DNA of 64,000 nt from Actinomadura sp. HBU206391 (GTDB taxonomy: Bacteria; Actinomycetota; Actinomycetes; Streptosporangiales; Streptosporangiaceae), in assembly GCF_014323665.1 (NCBI RefSeq), contig NZ_JABVEB010000016.1, positions 1 through 64,000 of the forward strand, written 5' to 3'. Positions within the stretch are counted from its first letter, which is position 1, and each line of letters begins with the position of its first letter. Position numbers and translations under genes: made by a program. The notes beneath the pieces were generated by a model. It was not told the DNA's origin, did not search any database, and saw nothing but the letters and a program-made list of their open reading frames with translations. Below are positions 58,950-64,000 of the stretch, piece after piece.

Positions 58950-59445
58950 CGCTCAGCGAGACGCGTTGACGATCATGCCTGGGGCCGAGATGGGGCCATC
59001 CTGGGGCCGGAGCTTCGGGCGTCGGACGGCGCGGCACTCCTCGTAGTCCTCATACGGCCATGGTGCACCGCCTCAGCAACCTGGACCTGCACAGCCAGGG
59101 ACATGACGGCATCGGCCGTTGAGCTGGCTCGTGTCGCCGTCCGTCCTGGGCATGGGCGCCCGGTTCGGCCCTTGCTGATGATCGGTTGATCATTCCATGG
59201 CTGGGCCTTGACGGAGTGTGCCCGGTCGATGAATTCGGCTACGCCCGTCGATCGCCGTTGGGGCCGAGTAAGCGCCCCTTGGCGTACGGGTCAGCGGTCG
59301 CGGAGTACCCGCAGGATCGTCGCCCGGCGGGATGCGTCGTCGGCCCAGGTGATGCCCACAGTGAGCGGGCTCAGCGCCTCGTAGGCGGCCGTGCGGGAGT
59401 CAGACCACAGTGCGCCAAGCAGCACTTTAACTGCAGCGGTCTCCG

Positions 59446-59550
59446 GACACCGATCCCGCAATCCCTGCTCCGATCATCGACCTCACTGGCAAGCGGATCA
59501 AACGAAGACCCGTCCTCGGTGGCCTCATCAACGAATACGAGGCCGCCTAG
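59446..59550 (+). pseudogene. C-terminal tail of a transposase-like gene
   Basis: A 35-codon frame reads DTDPAIPAPIIDLTGKRIKR then RPVLGGLINEYEAA and stops. This tail looks like the end of an actinomycete transposase or similar, as I recall them; it was not searched. Nothing upstream continues it, so it is a fragment in the 728-bp region between tRNA-Lys and the response-regulator gene. The rest of that region shows no feature. Confidence 0.3.
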
Positions 59551-59658
59551 ATCGATCAGCAGACCCGCAGGTCAAGGCCGCGATCCTATTTTCGTGCGGC
59601 ACAGGTGCGGGTGCCCGGCGTCGTGGACCTGGAACGCGAACGCGTGCTGCAGCAGCGG

Positions 59659-60300
59659 TCATTGCTGGTTGAGGTATGTCAGCGCGGCGACGACCCGACG
59701 GTGCCGGGTGTCGTCCGCGAGGAGGCCCAGCTTGAGGAAGATGTTCCGCACGTGCTTGAGCACTGCCGCCTCGGTCACGTGCAGGGCGGCGGCGATCTCA
59801 CGGTTGCCGTCTCCGCGGGCGATCAGCTCGAGCACTTCCCGTTCGCGCTCCGTCAGCGCCTCCAGAGGGCTCTTGCGTCGCCGGATCAGCGCCGTCACGA
59901 CCTCCTGGTCGAGCACGGTCCCCCCCGCCGCCACCCGCCGCAGGCTCTCGACGAAGTCCGCCACTGCGCCGACTCGCTCCTTGAGCAGATAGCCGATGCC
60001 ACCGGCGTCGTCGGCGAGCAGATCGCCGACGAAGCGGGTCTCCACGTGCGCCGAGAGCACGACCACCGGGAACCCAGGCTGGCGTCGCCGGAGGTCGACC
60101 GCGGCCTGGATTCCTTCGTTCGTCCAGGTCGGCGGCATGCGCACGTCCACGATCGCCAGGTCCGCCCGCTGATCGAGCACCGTGGCGGCGAAGCCCACGA
60201 CGTCGGCGCTCGCCGCGACGACCTCGATACCCTCAGGGCCGAGCAGGGACACCAGCCCCTCGCGCAGGAGCGTGTCGTCCTCGGCGATCACAGCTCGCAC
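59659..60300 (-). CDS. LuxR-type response regulator
   Basis: The start is GTG 60300, within the end of the kinase gene; the product is 213 aa. The receiver domain has 'AVIAEDDTLLREGLVSLL' with acidic pocket, phospho-Asp in 'LAIVDVRMPP' (near residue 53) and Lys in 'YLLKERVG'. The LuxR HTH is 'ALTEREREVLELIARGDGNREIAAALHVTEAAVLKHVRNIFLKL' at the C-terminus. It pairs with the kinase that overlaps it by 13 bp. The divergent MacB-like exporter genes are a likely target. Confidence 0.9.
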   Translation of the reverse strand: MRAVIAEDDTLLREGLVSLLGPEGIEVVAASADVVGFAATVLDQRADLAIVDVRMPPTWTNEGIQAAVDLRRRQPGFPVVVLSAHVETRFVGDLLADDAGGIGYLLKERVGAVADFVESLRRVAAGGTVLDQEVVTALIRRRKSPLEALTEREREVLELIARGDGNREIAAALHVTEAAVLKHVRNIFLKLGLLADDTRHRRVVAALTYLNQQ

Positions 60301-61568
60301 GGCAGTCCCATCCGTATCGTCGTCGGTCCGCCACTCGGGCTCGACAGGTCCAGCCAACCACCCAGCGCTTGGAGCCGGGCCGCCATGCCCGACAACCCGG
60401 TCCCGCCGGACGGTGCTGCCCCGCCACGACCGTTGTCGGTCACGACGACCAGCACCTCAGGACCACGATCGCCGTCCTCCCAGCGGAGCTGCACGTCGGC
60501 CTCCGTCGCCCCGCTGTGCTTGACGACGTTGGTCAGGGCCTCGGCGATCGAGAAGTAGAGCGCGGCATCGACGGCGGCGGCCGTCGGGGCCGGGCGGTCG
60601 ACGTGCAGGCGGGTGGGGACGGGGGACAGGTCCGCCAGCGCACCGATGGCCGGGACGAGCCCCTCCTCGGCGAGCACCGGCGGGTAGATGCCGCGGATGA
60701 CCCTGCGCATCTCGGTGAGGGCGTCCGATGCGGCCGACTGGGCCTTCGCCAAGGACGGGCCGGGGTCATCGCGGCCGGTCTCGAGCTGGCGCTGGGCCAT
60801 GCCGACGTACATCGTCACGGCCACGAGGCGGTTCTGGGCCGCATCGTGCAGATCGCGCTCGATGCGTCGCAGCTCTGCGGTGTGGGCCGAGACGGCTGAC
60901 CGACGACGGACCTGCTCCAGCTGCGCGCGCAGCACCAGCTCCTGCTGCCGGGTCGGGGACAGGAGGCGAGCCGTCGAGGCGGCGTCGATGCGGGCCACGA
61001 CGGGCGCCATCAGCCACACCCCCAGGCCGACCAGGGCGATGGCGAGCGAGGCCAGCGCGTCCCACCACGACGTCAGGGCGAAGAAGGATTCGGCCGGCTT
61101 GCTGGCGGGGAACGCCCACCAGAAGAGGGCGATCAGTGCCGAGTTGATCGAGATCAGGGGCAGGACCACGGCGAACAGGGCGAGCGGGACCCCTGAGACC
61201 ACCCGCAGCGCCGCCGTGAGCAGGTCGCGCAGCAGCGCGCCCCCGTCGGCATGGGCCCGGACGGCCGAGCGTCCGGGGGTGCCGGCCGGTGGGTACGGGG
61301 AGGCGACCGGCCTGCGGAGCAGGTGTCCGGCGCGCGAGCGTTCGTGATCGGCCCAGCGGCGTACGGCCGAGGACGCGGGCCGGGCGAGGACCAGTCCGAT
61401 CCCGACGACCGACAGCAGGGCGGTCGCCACGACGACCACCAGCGTCACGAGGGCGGTGAGGCTGCTGACGGCGTCCCCGGCCAGGCGCCGGACGGCGCGC
61501 GCCTGCCGGATCATCGCGTTGACGGGCCGGTTGTCGCGGCTGTCATGGCCCCTGCTCACGCCGACCAT
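60288..61568 (-). CDS. Sensor histidine kinase (HisKA_3 type)
   Basis: I place the start at ATG 61568 (MVGVSRGHD), with GTG 61559 as an alternative; the ribosome-binding site is poor for both. The product is about 426 aa. Membrane helices are present near residues 30-55 and four more at about 105-200. The DHp motif is 'RIERDLHDAAQNRLVAVTM' with the phospho-His near residue 237. The ATPase has 'EALTNVVKHSGAT' and 'VVTDNGRGGA' and the G2 'GTGLSGMAARL'. It is the partner of the LuxR-type regulator. It lies divergent from a MacB-like exporter, so it probably senses envelope or antibiotic stress. Confidence 0.9.
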   Translation of the reverse strand: MVGVSRGHDSRDNRPVNAMIRQARAVRRLAGDAVSSLTALVTLVVVVATALLSVVGIGLVLARPASSAVRRWADHERSRAGHLLRRPVASPYPPAGTPGRSAVRAHADGGALLRDLLTAALRVVSGVPLALFAVVLPLISINSALIALFWWAFPASKPAESFFALTSWWDALASLAIALVGLGVWLMAPVVARIDAASTARLLSPTRQQELVLRAQLEQVRRRSAVSAHTAELRRIERDLHDAAQNRLVAVTMYVGMAQRQLETGRDDPGPSLAKAQSAASDALTEMRRVIRGIYPPVLAEEGLVPAIGALADLSPVPTRLHVDRPAPTAAAVDAALYFSIAEALTNVVKHSGATEADVQLRWEDGDRGPEVLVVVTDNGRGGAAPSGGTGLSGMAARLQALGGWLDLSSPSGGPTTIRMGLPCEL

Positions 61569-61692
61569 CGTACGGTCTCGGGCACCCGTCGCCGTGGGCC
61601 CGGGACGCCTCGCCGGGGTAGTGGCAGCGCTACCTCCCAACGGAGTGTCCAAGGGATGGTGGGGGTCGCGCGGCGAGCCCAGAGTTGTCGTC

Positions 61693-62466
61693 ATGAAGCA
61701 GGGAACACCACAGTCCACGGCGCCCGCGGACGCGCCGCCTCGCCCCGTCGTCGTCCGAGGCGTGAGCAAGACGTACGGCAGTGGCCGGGCGAAGGTATCG
61801 GCGCTCAGCGCGATCGACCTGACCGTGGAGCCGGGGAAGTTCACGGCGATCATGGGTCCGTCCGGCTCGGGCAAGACGACGCTGCTGAACTGCCTGCTCG
61901 GGCTGGAGCGGCCCGACTCCGGCACGATCCACCTCGGCGGGCAGGAGATCAGCCGCCTGAGCGAGACCGAACTGGCCGTGCTGCGTCGCTCGCGCATCGG
62001 CGTCGTGTTCCAGGCCTTCAACCTGATCCCGGCGTTGTCGGCCGCCGACAACATCTCGCTGCCGCTGCGGCTCGCGGGAGAGCCGATCGATCCCCGGGTC
62101 GTGCAGGAGCTCGCCACGGCGGTCGGCGTCGGCGACACCCTGGCGCGCCGCCCGGCTGCGCTCTCGGGCGGTCAGCAACAGCGCGTGGCCATCGCCCGAG
62201 CCCTCATTACCCGCCCCGAGCTGGTCGTGGCCGACGAGCCGACCGGCTCGCTGGACACCGCGTCGGCCGAGGCGGTCCTGACGTTGTTGCGGTCGATCGT
62301 GGACGAGCTCGGCCAGCAGGTGCTGCTGGTCACCCACGACCCGTCCGCTGCCGCGGTGGCGGATCGGGTCATCTTCCTGGCCGACGGCCGCTGGCACGAC
62401 GAGGTGTCCGGGGGGTCCGCGGCTGACATCGCGGCTCATCTGGCGCGGCTGGGGCGCCGGGCATGA
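61693..62466 (+). CDS. MacB/LolD-type ABC ATPase
   Basis: The product is 257 aa from ATG 61693, the first protein-like Met. Motifs: Walker A GPSGSGKTT, Q-loop 'VVFQAFNLIPALSAADN', signature LSGGQQQR, Walker B LVVADEPTGSLDT and switch His VTHDPSAA. The stop overlaps the permease start (ATGA). Together with the divergent two-component pair this is the common 'sensor plus MacB-like exporter' arrangement of resistance modules. Confidence 0.95.
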   Translation: MKQGTPQSTAPADAPPRPVVVRGVSKTYGSGRAKVSALSAIDLTVEPGKFTAIMGPSGSGKTTLLNCLLGLERPDSGTIHLGGQEISRLSETELAVLRRSRIGVVFQAFNLIPALSAADNISLPLRLAGEPIDPRVVQELATAVGVGDTLARRPAALSGGQQQRVAIARALITRPELVVADEPTGSLDTASAEAVLTLLRSIVDELGQQVLLVTHDPSAAAVADRVIFLADGRWHDEVSGGSAADIAAHLARLGRRA

Positions 62467-64000
62467 AAGACATCGCACGGCTGACCCGGCGGGGCCGGCG
62501 AGGGCAGATCGCCGCCGTCTTCACGACCGTCCTGTTCTCGGCGATCCTGCTGGGCGCGCTCGGCCTGCTGTTCGAGACCGGACTGCGGGGGCAGGTCAGC
62601 ACGGGAGAGTACGCCAAGGCGCCGGTCCTGATCGGGGCTCCGCAGTCGGTGCCTGTGAAGGAGGATGTCGACATCGCCGTGCCCGGCCGCGCGCTGCTCC
62701 CGGAGGCGCTGGTCGACGAGGTCACCCGGACGGTGCCGGATGCGCGAGTCGTCGTCGACCAGGTCCTGCCGGCGATGCTGGCCGGTCGGGACCCCGTCCC
62801 GGCCACGGCTCATCCTGGCGAAGCCCTGGCCCTCGGCGACAGGACCGTCGTGGCGGGGACGACGCCCCGGTCGGCCGGTGAGGTCGTGCTCCCCCGTGGC
62901 CTGGCCGCCGACCGGTCCGTCGACCTCGGCGACGCGGTCGACATCGCCTTCGGGGGTGAGGCCCGCCGGTTCACGATCGTGGGCCTGACCTCCGCCGACG
63001 ACACCGGCGTCGACGCCGCCGACGTCTACCTCACCGGCGACGACATCGGCCGCAACAGCGCGCGCGACGACCAGGTCGCGGCGATCGGGGTGTGGCCCGG
63101 CGGTGAGGGCGCTCGCGGATTGGGGGAGCTGGTCGATCGTCACGGCGCCGTGGTCTGGGACGAGGGGCAGCGAGGAGAACTCGAGGTCGTGCGCCAGGGC
63201 CAGGCCAAGGCGACGCTCACCTCTGCCGCCGGCGCGTTCGGCGGGCTCACAGTCATCGTGACGCTCTTCACCGTGATGGCCCTGACGTCGCTCCATGTGC
63301 GGGAGCGTTCCCGCGAGCTCGCGATGCTGCGCGTGGTCGGTGCCACGTCCAGGCAGGTCCGCAAGCTGCTGCTCGGCGAGATCCGGCGCGTCGCGCTCGT
63401 GGCGGGGATCATCGGCGGTGTGGGTGGCCCCCTCCTGGGGGCGGGCATGGTCGGCGTCGGTCGCTGGAGCGGGACGCTGCCCGCAGGCCTCGATCCGGTC
63501 GTGGGCTTGCTGCCCGTCGTCATCCCGGTCGTGGTGGCCGTGCTGGCCGCCGAGGCGTCGGTGCGGATCGCGGCCCGCCGGGTGGTCGGGCGCGGCAGCC
63601 CGCTGCCCGGCCTGCGGGGTGGCGACGAGGCATCGGGTCCGTCCAGCGGCCGGACCCGGCTCGCCGCCGGGCTGGCGGTCCTGGCGCTCGGGATCGCGAT
63701 GGCAGCCGCACCCTGGGCGTTCTCGGGTGACGGGGCCACGGGGCTCAGTGGTCTGTCGAGCCTGGTGATCGCCTTGTCGATCGGGCCGCTGAGCCCGTGG
63801 GTCGTACGTTCGGCGGCGCGGATCGTGCAGGGACCGGCGACGCGCGGCGCGACGCAGTACCTCGCGTTGAGCAACGTCCGGCTGCGAGCGGCGCGGGTGG
63901 GCGGTGTGCTGGCTCCGGCAGTCCTCGGCGTCACGCTCAGCTGCACCCAGCTCTTCGTCGGCGCTTCGGCGGGAGCCGTCGCGAGCGACCAGGTCGATGC
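62463..64000 (+). CDS. FtsX-family permease (partial, runs off the window)
   Basis: The frame opens at ATG 62463 and is still open at the last base, giving at least 512 codons. The first helix is at residues about 15-35 (AAVFTTVLFSAILLGALGLL). An external domain runs to about residue 250. FtsX helices follow (GGLTVIVTLFTVMALTSLHV, 'VALVAGIIGGVGGPLLGAGM', 'VVGLLPVVIPVVVAVLAA'), and a second group starts near residue 400. 'RERSRELAMLRVVGATSRQV' is the typical FtsX loop. It is the permease for the adjacent ATPase, with its C-terminal part missing. Confidence 0.9.
   Translation, partial: MKDIARLTRRGRRGQIAAVFTTVLFSAILLGALGLLFETGLRGQVSTGEYAKAPVLIGAPQSVPVKEDVDIAVPGRALLPEALVDEVTRTVPDARVVVDQVLPAMLAGRDPVPATAHPGEALALGDRTVVAGTTPRSAGEVVLPRGLAADRSVDLGDAVDIAFGGEARRFTIVGLTSADDTGVDAADVYLTGDDIGRNSARDDQVAAIGVWPGGEGARGLGELVDRHGAVVWDEGQRGELEVVRQGQAKATLTSAAGAFGGLTVIVTLFTVMALTSLHVRERSRELAMLRVVGATSRQVRKLLLGEIRRVALVAGIIGGVGGPLLGAGMVGVGRWSGTLPAGLDPVVGLLPVVIPVVVAVLAAEASVRIAARRVVGRGSPLPGLRGGDEASGPSSGRTRLAAGLAVLALGIAMAAAPWAFSGDGATGLSGLSSLVIALSIGPLSPWVVRSAARIVQGPATRGATQYLALSNVRLRAARVGGVLAPAVLGVTLSCTQLFVGASAGAVASDQVD

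Noticed and set aside
1-64000. CRISPR arrays or rRNA genes
   Set aside because: I saw no regularly spaced 20-40-base repeats and no rRNA-like conserved stretches.

Overview
The window is very GC-rich, uses many GTG starts and NNG/NNC-biased codons, and carries PadR/TetR/LuxR regulators, eukaryote-like Ser/Thr kinases, FHA and Clp-N proteins. Together these indicate a chromosomal segment of a filamentous actinomycete, perhaps of the Streptosporangiales or Streptomyces type. The genus is inferred and was not tested. There is no rRNA and no CRISPR array. Two tRNA genes, tRNA-Glu(TTC) and tRNA-Lys(TTT), are present.

Positions 1-28.4 kb: a lipoprotein and some decayed DNA, then a large type IV secretion-like locus arranged as alternating divergent operons. 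Recognisable parts are a ParA/CpaE-type ATPase and a CpaF-like protein without a P-loop (4.5-7.2 kb, minus), a VirB4-type ATPase and a giant TrbL/VirB6-type membrane protein (7.4-13.8 kb, plus), a 1216-aa two-domain cell-wall hydrolase (14.5-18.1 kb, minus), PrgI/TcpE-, TcpC- and VirB2-like proteins, and a VirD4/FtsK-type coupling ATPase (19.0-23.3 kb, plus). Next to it are its own candidate transcription factors: a sigma-70-family factor co-transcribed with a tail-anchored protein and preceded by a 31-aa membrane peptide, and divergently a NusA-like protein reduced to S1+KH1+KH2 followed by a membrane-anchored Lon-type (S16) protease. No relaxase, integrase or replication gene is visible, so this may be a resident secretion system rather than a complete conjugative element. 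The sigma/NusA-like/protease group is the most novel-looking part of the window.

Positions 28.4-36.6 kb: a signalling group (FHA protein, two Ser/Thr kinases with C-terminal PQQ-type beta-propellers, a Tat-type propeller protein, a single-pass membrane protein). Positions 36.7-40.5 kb: an ABC-2 exporter with a divergent MarR-like regulator and a TrkH/KtrB potassium channel subunit. Positions 40.8-41.9 kb: a scar in which the C-terminus of a TPR regulator, the 3' end of an IS3-family element with a frameshift, and the C-terminus of a recombinase-like gene abut tRNA-Glu.

Positions 42-64 kb: ordinary chromosome with metallophosphoesterase, zincin, MFS, glutaryl-CoA-dehydrogenase-like enzyme, alpha/beta hydrolase, nitronate monooxygenase, an autoregulated-looking HTH/Clp-N pair with twin operators, dienelactone hydrolase, HD protein, PadR-controlled MacB-like exporter, GNAT, TetR plus a short membrane protein, quinone oxidoreductase with a MerR-type promoter, tRNA-Lys, a two-component pair, and a second MacB-like exporter whose permease runs off the window.
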